From Alteriqipengyuania bathyomarina_B (GTDB lineage Bacteria; Pseudomonadota; Alphaproteobacteria; Sphingomonadales; Sphingomonadaceae), in the NCBI RefSeq assembly GCF_038594605.1, contig NZ_JBCFZM010000005.1, forward strand, positions 106,650 to 170,649: DNA of 64,000 nt. Direction: 5' to 3'. Each line of letters opens with the position of its first letter. Within the stretch, counting starts at the first letter, position 1. Below, piece by piece: positions 23,991 through 33,800 of the stretch. The notes under the pieces are model-generated. The model saw only the letters and a list, made by a program, of their open reading frames with translations, was not told where the DNA came from and did not search any database. Made by a program: the position numbers and the translations under genes.

Positions 23991-24400
23991 TCGCCGCACT
24001 AATTCTCGCCATTGCACTTTTCCTGGCCTCGGTCGGCGTGCATCTGTCGATCCTCGGCGCCGGGCATCGCCTGCTCCACGCACCCGGAAATTTCTCCGCC
24101 AAGCTTCGGGTCGCGCTTCTCGTCCTGGCATCGCACCTGCTTGTCGCGACGCTCTTCGCTGGCGGTTTCTGGCTGGGCGCGGAGCTGGGCCTCGGCGGGT
24201 TCGACAAGACGCCGGCGATGAGTGCGATGGACTATTTCTATTTCTCGCTGATCAACGTGACCACGCTGGGGCTCGGCGACATCTACCCGACCGAGCACCT
24301 GCGCGTCATTGCCGGCGTCGAAGCCTTGACCGGCTTCGCGCTCATCAGCTGCTCGGCACAATTGTTCTGGACCATGATGAAGGAAGGAGAAAACGCATGA
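23987..24400 (+). CDS. Two-helix potassium-channel-like protein
   Basis: 137 residues. Two or three N-terminal helices, then the pore loop MSAMDYFYFSLINVTTLGLGDIYP with selectivity filter TLGLGD, and a last helix (VIAGVEALTGFALISCSAQLFW). There is no cytoplasmic RCK or cyclic-nucleotide domain. Fits Ion_trans_2; likely K+-selective. Overlaps both neighbours by 4 bp, so expression is tied to the permease and the DUF305 protein. Confidence 0.83.
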   Translation: MIAALILAIALFLASVGVHLSILGAGHRLLHAPGNFSAKLRVALLVLASHLLVATLFAGGFWLGAELGLGGFDKTPAMSAMDYFYFSLINVTTLGLGDIYPTEHLRVIAGVEALTGFALISCSAQLFWTMMKEGENA

Positions 24401-24924
24401 CTGAAAGCTCATCCCACTCGGATAAGGGAGGGGGCGGCAACTACTGGCGGTTTATGGCCATGGTATCGACCTCGACCGTGATCATGTTCTTCCTGATGTA
24501 CGCCAACAGCTTCGACATGGACGACGTGTTCTGGAGCGAGACGCGCTTCTGGATGATGTTCGTCATGGGCGCGATGATGATGGTGGTCATGCTGCTCTTC
24601 ATGTGGGGCATGTACAAGGACCGGACCAAGAATTTCATCATCCTGGGTGTCGGAGCCGTCGTTTTCGCACTCGCGCTATGGCTCGTACGCAGCCAGACCA
24701 CGGTCGACGACACCGAATACATGGCGGCGATGATCCCGCACCACTCGATCGCGATCATGACCAGCGAGAGAGCGAGCCTGAAGGATCCGCGTGTCCGCGA
24801 ACTTGCTCAGGCCATCATCGTCGCGCAGCGGCGCGAGATCGCCGAGATGAAATATCTCATCCAGGACATCGAGGAGAACGGTCCGCGCACCGAAGAACGC
24901 CTGCCCGAGGAGATGCAGCAATGA
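24397..24924 (+). CDS. Membrane-anchored DUF305 protein
   Basis: 175 residues from the ATG at 24397, overlapping the channel stop. Three membrane helices (FMAMVSTSTVIMFFLMYAN, FWMMFVMGAMMMVVMLLFMWGMY, NFIILGVGAVVFALALWL) rich in Met precede a periplasmic DUF305 segment with EYMAAMIPHHSIAIMTSE and REIAEMKYLIQDI. The PHH and Met residues are typical and suggest metal binding. Copper-linked by context. Confidence 0.87.
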   Translation: MTESSSHSDKGGGGNYWRFMAMVSTSTVIMFFLMYANSFDMDDVFWSETRFWMMFVMGAMMMVVMLLFMWGMYKDRTKNFIILGVGAVVFALALWLVRSQTTVDDTEYMAAMIPHHSIAIMTSERASLKDPRVRELAQAIIVAQRREIAEMKYLIQDIEENGPRTEERLPEEMQQ

Positions 24925-25409
24925 ACAAGATCGCACTTCTGACGCTTGCAGCCCTCCCGCTGGCGGCCTGCAACACCAATACCGCCATCGGCAATGATCG
25001 CGAAGCGCAGCTCGATCCTCCGGCAACGGCGGCGCCGATAGAGAGTGCTGCGAGCGCTCTTGCCAATCTCAGCCCCGGCCTCATGTTGCCCGAAACGATG
25101 AGCGACGCGGATCTTACCGCGCTGGGAGCCGAGAACACGTGCCAGTTCCGCCTGACCGAGGTCGCGTTCCCGTCGTTCGTCTACGACAACAGCGGTCGCG
25201 GGGCGATCAAGATCAATGGCAAACTGATCCCGGTCACGGCAAGCGCTTCGGGTGAGTATGCGGATGGTGAGCTTCGTATCCGTACGCGCCTTCTCGATGA
25301 CGAGGGAGACGCGGGCCTGCAGATGCAGGAGCTGATCGTCGCCGGACCCCGGATGAAGGACGAGTTCGGGTTCTGGGGTTACACGACCTGTGGCAACAGC
25401 GAGGCGTGA
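24921..25409 (+). CDS. Lipoprotein of unknown function
   Basis: 162 residues with a clear lipobox (LPLAAC, Cys17). After a Pro/Ala-rich linker comes a compact domain from about residue 50 (ANLSPGLMLPETMSDADLTALGAENTCQFRLTEVAFPSFVYD) to GYTTCGNSEA; two Cys could form a disulfide. I do not recognise a named family with confidence. Last gene of the permease operon (4-bp overlap). Confidence 0.75.
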   Translation: MNKIALLTLAALPLAACNTNTAIGNDREAQLDPPATAAPIESAASALANLSPGLMLPETMSDADLTALGAENTCQFRLTEVAFPSFVYDNSGRGAIKINGKLIPVTASASGEYADGELRIRTRLLDDEGDAGLQMQELIVAGPRMKDEFGFWGYTTCGNSEA

Positions 25410-25417
25410 AGACGAGC

Positions 25418-25449
25418 GAGCGGGCGCTAGCGTCCGTCGGTGCCCGCTC
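25418..25449 (+). terminator. Stem-loop after the permease operon
   Basis: GAGCGGGC (25418-25425) and GCCCGCTC (25442-25449) pair perfectly over a 16-base loop, 8 bp after the lipoprotein stop. There is no T tract, so at best a weak terminator. Confidence 0.4.
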
Positions 25450-25502
25450 CACGATCACGATCAGCCCGGCACGCGCCGCCGAATTCATAATGAGGTACGA
25501 CC

Positions 25503-26222
25503 GTGGAAGCTGAACCTGTGACCGATGCAGCCCCCCTTGCGGTCTTCGGTGCCGGAGGAAAGACCGGCACGGAAATATTGCGCCATGCGGTCCGCAAGGG
25601 CATCGCGGTACGAGCGTTCGAACACACCCTGCCCGAACCATCGGACAGGGTCGACAATGTCGAGTATTTCCAGTGCGACGTTCTCAATGACGACTTCAGC
25701 AGCGAGCTCGAAGGTTGCCGTGCGGTCATTTCCGCACTCGGTATAGGATTTAGCCCATCCACGGCGATCGATCCGCCTCCGCTTTACACGGAGGGAACCC
25801 GCAGGCTGGTGGAAGCGATGTCGGCGACCGGCATTTCCCGGATCGTCGTGATATCGGCGGCGTTCGTAGAGCCGCAGCCCAGCGTTCCTGCATGGTTCGA
25901 GCTCACAGCAAGACCAGCCTTGCACAATATTCTCGAACAGATGCGCGCCATGGAAGATCTTCTGGAGCGCGCGACAGGCCTGGAATGGACGGCGGCGCGA
26001 CCGGGCTGGCTCCTCGACGAACCCTATACGGGCGAAGCCGTCATTTCCGACGAGCGTCTTGCCGAGGGTTGCTTTCGTTGCCGGCATGCCGACCTCGCGG
26101 CAGCGATGCTCGAATTCGTCTGCGAGAACACCTGGGTCAACGCCAAGCCCGCTATCGCCCGGCCAGAAGCAGACCGCTTCGAGAATGTCTCGGCACTCAA
26201 AGCCGAACTCGGGATCGACTAG
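25503..26222 (+). CDS. NAD(P)-binding SDR-like protein
   Basis: 239 residues from a GTG. Rossmann motif VFGAGGKTGTEIL near the N-terminus, then YFQCDVLNDD, VISALGIG and IVVISAAFVEP; atypical SDR of the NAD(P)H-binding / NmrA-like kind, which often lacks the Tyr-x-x-x-Lys catalytic pair. No such pair is evident. Substrate unknown. It precedes the metallo-beta-lactamase gene by 43 bp and may open the cus operon. Confidence 0.8.
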   Translation: MEAEPVTDAAPLAVFGAGGKTGTEILRHAVRKGIAVRAFEHTLPEPSDRVDNVEYFQCDVLNDDFSSELEGCRAVISALGIGFSPSTAIDPPPLYTEGTRRLVEAMSATGISRIVVISAAFVEPQPSVPAWFELTARPALHNILEQMRAMEDLLERATGLEWTAARPGWLLDEPYTGEAVISDERLAEGCFRCRHADLAAAMLEFVCENTWVNAKPAIARPEADRFENVSALKAELGID

Positions 26223-26265
26223 ATCGACGCGGTCTCACGGAAACACTCCAACAACGAGGCAAAAT

Positions 26266-27615
26266 ATGCTGCTCGAGAAGATAAAGACCCCCGGTCTCTC
26301 CCACCTTTCCTATCTGATTGGTTCGCAGGGCAAGGCAGCGGTCATCGATCCGCGCCGGGACTGCGAGATTTATGTCGAGCGTGCCCGCGCCGAAGGGCTG
26401 GAGATCACGCATATCTTCGAAACGCACAGGAATGAGGATCTCATCACGGGATCGCCGGTATTGGCCAAAATGACCGGTGCCCGCGTTCTGCATGGTCCAA
26501 ACCCTGCGGACGAGATTGTTTTCGCCGACACCGCGCGAGAGGGCGACGCTTTCGAGATCGGGAAGTTGCGGATTTCGGTGCTCGAAACTCCCGGTCACAC
26601 CGACGATCATCTCGCCTTCGTCTTTCACGACGACGATTATCCCGAAGGACCGGTCGGCGTCTTCACCGGCGATGCGCTCTTCGTGGGCGACGTCGGCCGA
26701 ACCGATTTCTATCCCGAGCGCGCGCGGGAGGTCGCGGGCCTCCTGTACGATTCATTGCAAAAGATTTGCGCTCTGGGTGACCAGACGATCATTTACCCCG
26801 CGCATGGTGCAGGCTCCGTCTGCGGTTCGGGAATGGCGGACCGCGAATTCTCGACCATAGGCCACGAACGTCGCAATAATCCGCGGCTCCAGATCGCCGA
26901 TCGCGAGGAATTCATCGAGGCGAAGCTCGCCGAGCATCATTATCAGCCGCCCTATTTCAGGCTGATGGAACGCCTGAATGTCGAGGGAACATCTCCCGCG
27001 CCACGGATCCTGCGACCAAAACGCCTCATGCTCTCGGACATTCGCGAAATCGACGCCGATCATGTCGTCGACGTGCGGGATCCGCTTGCATACGCAAGCG
27101 GGCATCTGCCCGGTTCGATATGCCTTCCGGTCGGCATGATTTCGGCGTTTGCGGGCTGGTTCATCGGAGAAGGCGACACAATCGCACTCGTCGGATCGGC
27201 GGAAGACCAGCTGGCATCGGTCATGACGCACCTCGTGAGGATCGGGCTCGATTCGATCGTCGGCGGCTATGTCGGTATCGTCCCGGCTGCTGCGCAAGGA
27301 ATGGAGATAGCGAGCCTGCCGATGATCGGGACGAGCGAGGTTCAGGATCGTCTCGAGCGCAAGCGCGACAACTGGACCTTGCTCGACGTGCGTGACCTCG
27401 ATGAGCGGCGCAGCGGCGCGATCGAGGGATCGAAACACATCTACGTGGGCGAGCTCAATTCCCGCTTCGCCGAGCTCGATCGCGAACGCGCCTATACCGT
27501 CATGTGCGCCAGTGGCATGCGTGCCAGTGTGGCTGCGGGCTGGCTGCAAAGCAAAGGATTCGAAAAGCTCGACGTATATCTGGGCTCGATGGGTGCCTGG
27601 CAGCACGCGTCGTGA
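26266..27615 (+). CDS. Metallo-beta-lactamase / double rhodanese protein (persulfide dioxygenase-like)
   Basis: 449 residues from the ATG at 26266. The MBL domain (about 1-245) shows FETHRNEDLI where classical members have THxHxDH, then ETPGHTDDH, FTGDALFVGDVGRTD and YPAHGAGSVC. Two rhodanese domains follow: the first (VVDVRDPLAYASGHLPGS) lacks a catalytic Cys, and the second has MCASGMRAS with an active-site Cys. Relatives act on persulfides or bacillithiol-like thiols. Overlaps the next gene by one base. Confidence 0.87.
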   Translation: MLLEKIKTPGLSHLSYLIGSQGKAAVIDPRRDCEIYVERARAEGLEITHIFETHRNEDLITGSPVLAKMTGARVLHGPNPADEIVFADTAREGDAFEIGKLRISVLETPGHTDDHLAFVFHDDDYPEGPVGVFTGDALFVGDVGRTDFYPERAREVAGLLYDSLQKICALGDQTIIYPAHGAGSVCGSGMADREFSTIGHERRNNPRLQIADREEFIEAKLAEHHYQPPYFRLMERLNVEGTSPAPRILRPKRLMLSDIREIDADHVVDVRDPLAYASGHLPGSICLPVGMISAFAGWFIGEGDTIALVGSAEDQLASVMTHLVRIGLDSIVGGYVGIVPAAAQGMEIASLPMIGTSEVQDRLERKRDNWTLLDVRDLDERRSGAIEGSKHIYVGELNSRFAELDRERAYTVMCASGMRASVAAGWLQSKGFEKLDVYLGSMGAWQHAS

Positions 27616-28034
27616 TGAACCAGCGCACCGGACTGGAGGTCCTTGTCTTGCGCTCCTCAAAGCTTTACGCCCTTTTTATGCGAGTCTTGCGCTCCCTTGG
27701 ACTGTTACTGATCGCTTGCGGGCTGTTCGTTCAATCGGCAGCGCATGCGTCTGCCCTGCCTCAGGCGCTCGATGCAGGCAAACCGACCTGCGCCGAGATG
27801 GAGATGATGGCGGGAGCAGCTTCCATGGACGATCATGACGGCGTGCCTTGCAAGAACCTTCGGCTGGATTGTCTCGTGGCATTCGGCTGCATCCCGCCCC
27901 TCGTTCCAGGGGGTGATGCGAGCCTGGTCGGAGAAAGACCGGCGCAGGCTGCTCAATTCAGCGGTTTGATCTCCAATTCGCTCGCAGCCATAGGACTGGG
28001 GCCAGAGCCGCCACCTCCGCAATTTCCGGCATGA
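27615..28034 (+). CDS. Small secreted protein preceding cusC
   Basis: Up to 139 residues from the ATG at 27615; the Met at 27678 may be the true start, since a signal peptide (SLGLLLIACGLFVQSAAHAS) follows it. The mature part has Cys, Met, His and Asp residues (CAEMEMMAGAASMDDHDGVPC and CLVAFGC) that could bind copper, and a Pro-rich end. No family recognised. It lies 109 bp before cusC; a similar small Cys/His protein precedes czcC (53943-54314). Confidence 0.65.
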   Translation: MNQRTGLEVLVLRSSKLYALFMRVLRSLGLLLIACGLFVQSAAHASALPQALDAGKPTCAEMEMMAGAASMDDHDGVPCKNLRLDCLVAFGCIPPLVPGGDASLVGERPAQAAQFSGLISNSLAAIGLGPEPPPPQFPA

Positions 28035-28143
28035 CCCGCGTGCAGGCTTAAGCCTGCGCGCTCCTGCCTCTGGATGAACGGCCTGCGCTTGACGCGAGCC
28101 GGTGATCCGGAACGCGTGCCTGACGCGCTCCTTTTGCGGATGA

Positions 28144-29385
28144 ATGATCATGAAACGAATAAGCTGGACCGCGCTTCCGGTCCTGCTGGCCCTCGCGCCG
28201 GCGAGTAATGCCCAGTCGGTGGGCTATGAAGAAGCTTTGCGAGCAGCAACGAGCAACCAGCCCCAGGTTCGAACAAGTGAGCTGCGACTGGACGCCCGGC
28301 GCGAGATCGCCGACGCTGCCGATGAACTGCCAGACCCGCGCCTTCGCGCGGGCATCCAGAACCTGCCGGTAAGCGGGCCGGCTGCGTTCGAGCTGGATCG
28401 CCAGCTCCCTACGCAAATCCAAGTCGGTATCGAACAGGAGATCCCCAATCTCGCGAAACGTCGGGCCCGGTCCGGAATCGCGGACGCCGACATCGACCTT
28501 GCCGCAGCACAGTTGCGTCAAACAAGTTACAGGGTGCGCGTCGGAGCAGGAATGGCATGGATTTCGTTGGCTTATGCCCAACGGGCTCTGACGGTCGCCG
28601 ACGATGCACTTGCTGAAATCGAGAGGCTCCTACCATTCGCGCGCAGTTCTGTCGCCGCCGGTTCGGCCAGACCCGCCGAAAGTCTGGAAGTACGCCGTGC
28701 CGTGCTCGAAGTCGAAGACATGCGGACCAGGATCGAAGCCGACCGAGAGACCGCTCAGGCCATGCTGTCGCGCTATACGGCTCTGTCGAACGCTACCGCG
28801 ACCGGAACCATTCCTTCGGCCGATCTCGATCCCGAAGGTTTGCGGGCCATGCTTCAAAGCAATCCGGAGCTTGTCGTGGCGCTTGCGCAGGTCCGTCAGG
28901 CGGAAGCGAGAAGTGATCTTGCACGATCGGAAAGGCGTCCGGATTTCGGCGTCAACGTGAGTTATGGGCGGCGCGATCCCGACTTTGGCGATGCGATCTC
29001 GCTGATGGGTTCGATCACGCTCCCGATTTTCGCCGACCGGCGCCAAAACCCGCGCATAGCCGCCGCCGAAGCCGAAGCGGCTGCGGCACAGTCCGCCAGA
29101 GCCGACCGGCTGCGTGAACTCGAAGCCCAGTTCGAGACCGATCTCGCCGCATGGCGCAGCGCTTATCGACAATGGCAGCGCGCGACGGACGAATTGCTCC
29201 CGCTTGCCGAAAGCCGCGTGGACCTCGAGCGCGCGAGCCTTGCCGCGGGCCGGGCCGAACTGCTCGATGTCGTCGACGCCATCAAAACGCTCGCCGTGCT
29301 GCGGGTGGACATTCTGCAACGCGAGGAGGCGACCGTCGAAGCCGCCGCGCACCTGCGACTGACCTATGGGGAGTATGGCCGATGA
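28144..29385 (+). CDS. cusC: CusC-like outer membrane factor (TolC family)
   Basis: 413 residues with a signal peptide (about 1-24). Long helical repeats with OEP features: YEEALRAATSNQPQVRTSELRLDARREIADAADELPDPRLRAGIQNLP and the second repeat ending in AGRAELLDVVDAIKTLAVLRVDIL. It forms the outer membrane duct of a tripartite efflux pump. Stop overlaps the cusB start by 4 bp. Confidence 0.87.
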   Translation: MIMKRISWTALPVLLALAPASNAQSVGYEEALRAATSNQPQVRTSELRLDARREIADAADELPDPRLRAGIQNLPVSGPAAFELDRQLPTQIQVGIEQEIPNLAKRRARSGIADADIDLAAAQLRQTSYRVRVGAGMAWISLAYAQRALTVADDALAEIERLLPFARSSVAAGSARPAESLEVRRAVLEVEDMRTRIEADRETAQAMLSRYTALSNATATGTIPSADLDPEGLRAMLQSNPELVVALAQVRQAEARSDLARSERRPDFGVNVSYGRRDPDFGDAISLMGSITLPIFADRRQNPRIAAAEAEAAAAQSARADRLRELEAQFETDLAAWRSAYRQWQRATDELLPLAESRVDLERASLAAGRAELLDVVDAIKTLAVLRVDILQREEATVEAAAHLRLTYGEYGR

Positions 29386-30890
29386 GAGCCACAATGGGAG
29401 CCGCGTGGCACAGGCTGTCGCCGCGCCAGAAATCCTGGACGATGGCAGGCACAATCGCGCTCATTAGTCTTGCCGCCGGCTATGGTCTCTCGCAGCTCGG
29501 TGAAGGCCAGGGTGGTGCAGGCGACGCGGGCGGCAGTGCGACCGAATGCGAGGAGGTCCTTTACTGGTACGACCCGATGGTACCGGGGCAGCACTTCGAC
29601 GAGCCGGGCAAGTCGCCCTTCATGGATATGCAGCTGGTGCCAAAGTGCGCGGGCGAGGAGGCAACCGCAGGTGTCAGGAGCGATCCCGGCCTGGTGCAGA
29701 ATTTCGGCATCCGCACCGCCGAAGCCGAGTACGGTGTTCTCGAGCCGGAAGTAACCGTCACCGGCGTTCTGGCCTACAACGAACGCGACGTCGCGATCGT
29801 CCAGCCACGTGCCGGAGGCTATGTACAAAGAACCTATGGCCGCGCGCCCGACGATGTCGTTGGACGGGGCGCTCCGCTCGCGGATATTTTGGTTCCCGAA
29901 TGGGGCGGAGCGCAGCAGGAGTATCTGGCTGTCCTGAATAGCGGTGATCAAGAACTTGCGCAGGCCATGCGCGAACGCATGCGCCTTTTGGGCATGCCTC
30001 CAGGCCTGATCTCATCGGTAGGGCGCAGTGGACGTCCGCAGTCCACGATAACCGTTACCGCGCCGATTGGAGGTGCTATCACATCGCTCGGCGTGCGACC
30101 GGGGATGACAGTCATGGCCGGACAGACGCTCGCCGAGATAACCGGTTTCTCACCGATCTGGCTCGAAGCCGCGGTGCCTGAAACGCAGGCGGCGAATGTA
30201 CGCGTCGGGCAACCTGTCAGCGCGACGCTGACCGCATTCCCCGAGGAACGCTTCTCCGGACCCATTGTCGCTATCCTGCCGAGCGCGGAGGATGCAAGCC
30301 GTACGATCACCGTTCGTGCGCAACTGCCCAATGCATCCGGTCGCCTCAAGCCGGGCATGTTCGCACAGGTCTCGCTGACCCCGGACACACGCCGCGCGCT
30401 GCTGGTGCCGTCCGAAGCCGTTATCAGGACCGGACGTCGAACCATCATGATGGTGAAGCAGGACGAGGGCGGTTTCATGCCCGCCGAGGTCCGGATCGGC
30501 CGCGAAGCGGGTGGCAGGACCGAGGTTCTGGCCGGTCTGTCGGCCGGCGAACAGGTCGTGACATCGGGTCAGTTCCTGCTCGATTCCGAAGCAAGCCTTA
30601 CCGGACTCGACGTCCGTCCGGTCGATCAGGCAGATGACGCTTCCACCGGCGGCGAGGACGAACCAGCGACCTTCGGTGCCACCGGCACGATCCAGTCGAT
30701 CGCCAATGGTTCGGTGACGCTGCGGCATGGTCCTGTGCCCCGGCTCGATTGGCCCGCGATGACCATGACCTTCCGCACGAAGAGCGCGGCGCAAATGCGC
30801 GGGCTCGAGACGGGCGACAGGGTGCGCTTCACCTTCACCCAGCAGGATGCCGGCCCCCGGATCGAGTCTATCACGAGGGCCGGACAATGA
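29382..30890 (+). CDS. cusB: CusB-like periplasmic adaptor with fused CusF domain
   Basis: 502 residues from the ATG at 29382. A membrane anchor (about 21-38), then a heavy-metal-binding motif (YWYDPMVPGQHFDEPGKSPFMDMQLVPKC), the adaptor barrel-sandwich and hairpin domains (VTVTGVLAYNERDVAIVQPRAGGYVQ onward), and a C-terminal CusF-like domain (GTIQSIANGSVTLRHGPVPRLDWPAMTMTF) with the His and Trp-x-x-Met-x-Met copper ligands. Overlaps cusA by 4 bp. Delivers Cu(I)/Ag(I) to CusA. Confidence 0.92.
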   Translation: MRATMGAAWHRLSPRQKSWTMAGTIALISLAAGYGLSQLGEGQGGAGDAGGSATECEEVLYWYDPMVPGQHFDEPGKSPFMDMQLVPKCAGEEATAGVRSDPGLVQNFGIRTAEAEYGVLEPEVTVTGVLAYNERDVAIVQPRAGGYVQRTYGRAPDDVVGRGAPLADILVPEWGGAQQEYLAVLNSGDQELAQAMRERMRLLGMPPGLISSVGRSGRPQSTITVTAPIGGAITSLGVRPGMTVMAGQTLAEITGFSPIWLEAAVPETQAANVRVGQPVSATLTAFPEERFSGPIVAILPSAEDASRTITVRAQLPNASGRLKPGMFAQVSLTPDTRRALLVPSEAVIRTGRRTIMMVKQDEGGFMPAEVRIGREAGGRTEVLAGLSAGEQVVTSGQFLLDSEASLTGLDVRPVDQADDASTGGEDEPATFGATGTIQSIANGSVTLRHGPVPRLDWPAMTMTFRTKSAAQMRGLETGDRVRFTFTQQDAGPRIESITRAGQ

Positions 30891-33800
30891 TTGCTCGGAT
30901 AATTGATGCCTCGATCGCCAACCGCCTGTTTATCGTTCTCGCCGCCGTCGCGGTAACGCTGGCCGGTTTCTGGGCGGTGCGCACGACGCCGGTCGACGCG
31001 TTGCCCGATCTGTCCGATGTGCAGGTTGTGGTCCGGTCAAACTATCCGGGGCAGGCCCCCCGGATCGTCGAGGACCAAGTCACCTACCCCCTGGCAACGA
31101 CCATGCTTTCGGTGCCGGGGGCGAAAACCGTCCGCGGCTACTCGATGTTCGGCGACAGCTATGTCTATATCATCTTCGAGGACGGTACCGACCTCTACTG
31201 GGCGCGATCGCGTGTGCTCGAATATCTCAACCAGGTGCAGAACCGCCTGCCCGATGGCGTCACGAGCACGCTTGGGCCCGATGCAACCGGTGTGGGGTGG
31301 ATCTACGAATATGCGCTCGTCGACCGGACCGGCGGGCACGACCTTGCCGGACTGCGCAGCCTGCAGGACTGGTTCCTGCGCTACGAGCTCAAGACGATTC
31401 CCGGCATTGCCGAGGTCGCCAGCGTCGGCGGAATGGTCAAGCAATACCAGGTCGCGCTGGAACCTTACCGGATGGCATCGCTCGGCGTGACTCACGCCGA
31501 GATCGTGAGCGCAATCCAGGCCGCCAACCAGGAAGCGGGCGGCTCGATCGTCGAGATGGGCGAAGCCGAATATATGGTCCGCGCCTCGGGCTATCTCGGC
31601 GACCTCGAGGATTTTCGGCAGATTCCACTACGCACTGCGAGCGGCGGCATTCCGGTCACGCTTGGCGACGTAGCGACAATCCAGGTAGGCCCCGAGCTGC
31701 GCCGTGGCATCGCCGAGCTCAATGGCGAAGGCGAGGTTGCCGGGGGCATCATCGTTCTGCGGCAGGGCGCGGATGCGCGAAGCGCGATCCAAGCCGTGGA
31801 ACTCAAACTCGACGACTTGCAGGCAAGCCTTCCCGAAGGCGTCGAGATCGTCACGACCTACGATCGCTCTCAGCTCATCGATGCGTCTATAGAGAACCTC
31901 ACCACGAAGCTCATCGAAGAGTTTATCGTCGTGGCGCTCGTATGCGCGCTGTTCCTCTGGCACGCGCGTTCGGCACTTGTCGCCATCATCACCCTGCCTT
32001 TGGGCGTGCTCGCGGCCTTCATCGTGATGCGCATCCAGGGCGTTAATGCCAACATCATGTCGCTGGGTGGAATAGCCATCGCGGTCGGTGCGATGGTCGA
32101 TGCCGCCGTCGTCATGATTGAGAACGCGCACAAGCATCTCGAGCGATGGGAACACGAGAATCCCGATACCGCGCTCGCGGTGAAGGAACGCTGGCGGATC
32201 ATCGCCGATGCATCGAAGGAAGTGGGACCGGCGTTGTTCTTCAGTCTGCTGATCATTACGCTGTCGTTCCTACCGGTCTTCACCCTGCAGGCGCAGGAAG
32301 GGCGGTTGTTCGCTCCGCTCGCTTTCACCAAGACCTATGCCATGGCGGCCGCGGCCATTCTGTCGGTAACGCTGGTGCCGGTAATGATGGGATGGCTGAT
32401 CCGTGGGAAGATCCCTTCGGAGGATTCCAATTTTCTCAACCGCTGGCTGACGAAAATCTATCGTCCGGGGCTCGACTGGGTCATGCGGCGCCCAAAGGCA
32501 ACGCTGGTGATCGCGGCGCTGATCTTCCTGACCACCGCGATCCCCTTCACCCGGCTTGGCGGCGAGTTCCTCCCGCCGCTCGATGAAGGCGATTTGCTTT
32601 ATATGCCGAGCGCGCTGCCCGGCCTTTCCCCCGGCGAGGCTTCGGCGCTGCTGCAGCGCACCGATCGCCTGATCAAGTCGGTCCCCGAGGTGGAAACGGT
32701 GTTCGGCAAGGCGGGGCGCGCCGATACAGCGACGGATCCGGCTCCCCTGACGATGTTCGAAACGACGATCCGCTTCAAGCCGCGCGAGGAGTGGCGCGAG
32801 GGAATGACGCCCGATCTGCTGGTCGAGGAACTTGACCGGGTCGTTCAGGTGCCGGGCCTCGCCAATGTCTGGGTGCCGCCGATCCGCAACCGGATCGACA
32901 TGCTCGCGACCGGGATCAAGAGCCCGATCGGGGTCAAGGTTTCAGGCGACGATCTCGATCAACTCGAACGCGTTGCACTCGATGTGGAGCGTATCGCCAA
33001 GACCGTGCCTGGCGTGAGTTCCGCCCTGGCGGAGCGCCTGTCGGGCGGTCGCTATGTCGATGTCGATATCGACCGGATGGCGGCCGCGCGATACGGGCTC
33101 AACATTGCCGACATCCAGCAGATCGTCTCTGGTGCAGTTGGCGGTGCCAATGTCGCACGGACCGTCGAGGGGCTGGCGCGCTATCCGATCAATGTGCGCT
33201 ATCCCCGCGAAATCAGGGACAGCGTCGAGGAACTCAGGGCCTTGCCGGTTCTGACGCCGTCCGGCCAACAGATCACGCTTGGCACTGTCGCCCGTATCGC
33301 CGTCAGCGACGGTCCGCCCATGCTCAAGAGCGAACAGGGCCGACTGACCAGCTACATCTACGTCGACGTCCGGGGCCGCGATCTTACTTCGGTGGTCGCC
33401 GATCTGCAGGAGGTCGTCGCCGCGGGTGTCGATCTTCCTGCCGGCGTCAGCCTGTCCTATGCGGGCCAGTTCGAATATCTGACGCGCGCCTATGAGCGAC
33501 TGAAGGTCGTGGTTCCCGCGACGCTTGCGATCATTTTCCTGCTGCTCTATCTCATTTTCCGGCGCTGGGACGAAGCCTTGCTGATCATGGGCACGCTGCC
33601 CTTCGCGCTGACGGGCGGATACTGGTTGCTCTATCTGATGGGCTACAACCAGTCGGTGGCGACTGCGGTCGGTTTCATCGCGCTTGCCGGCGTCTCCGCC
33701 GAATTCGGCGTAGTGATGCTGATTTACCTGAAAGCCGCACTGGAGCGGCGACGCGGTGATCTGAGCGCCGAAGAAGTAGACGAGGCCATCCGGGAAGGCG

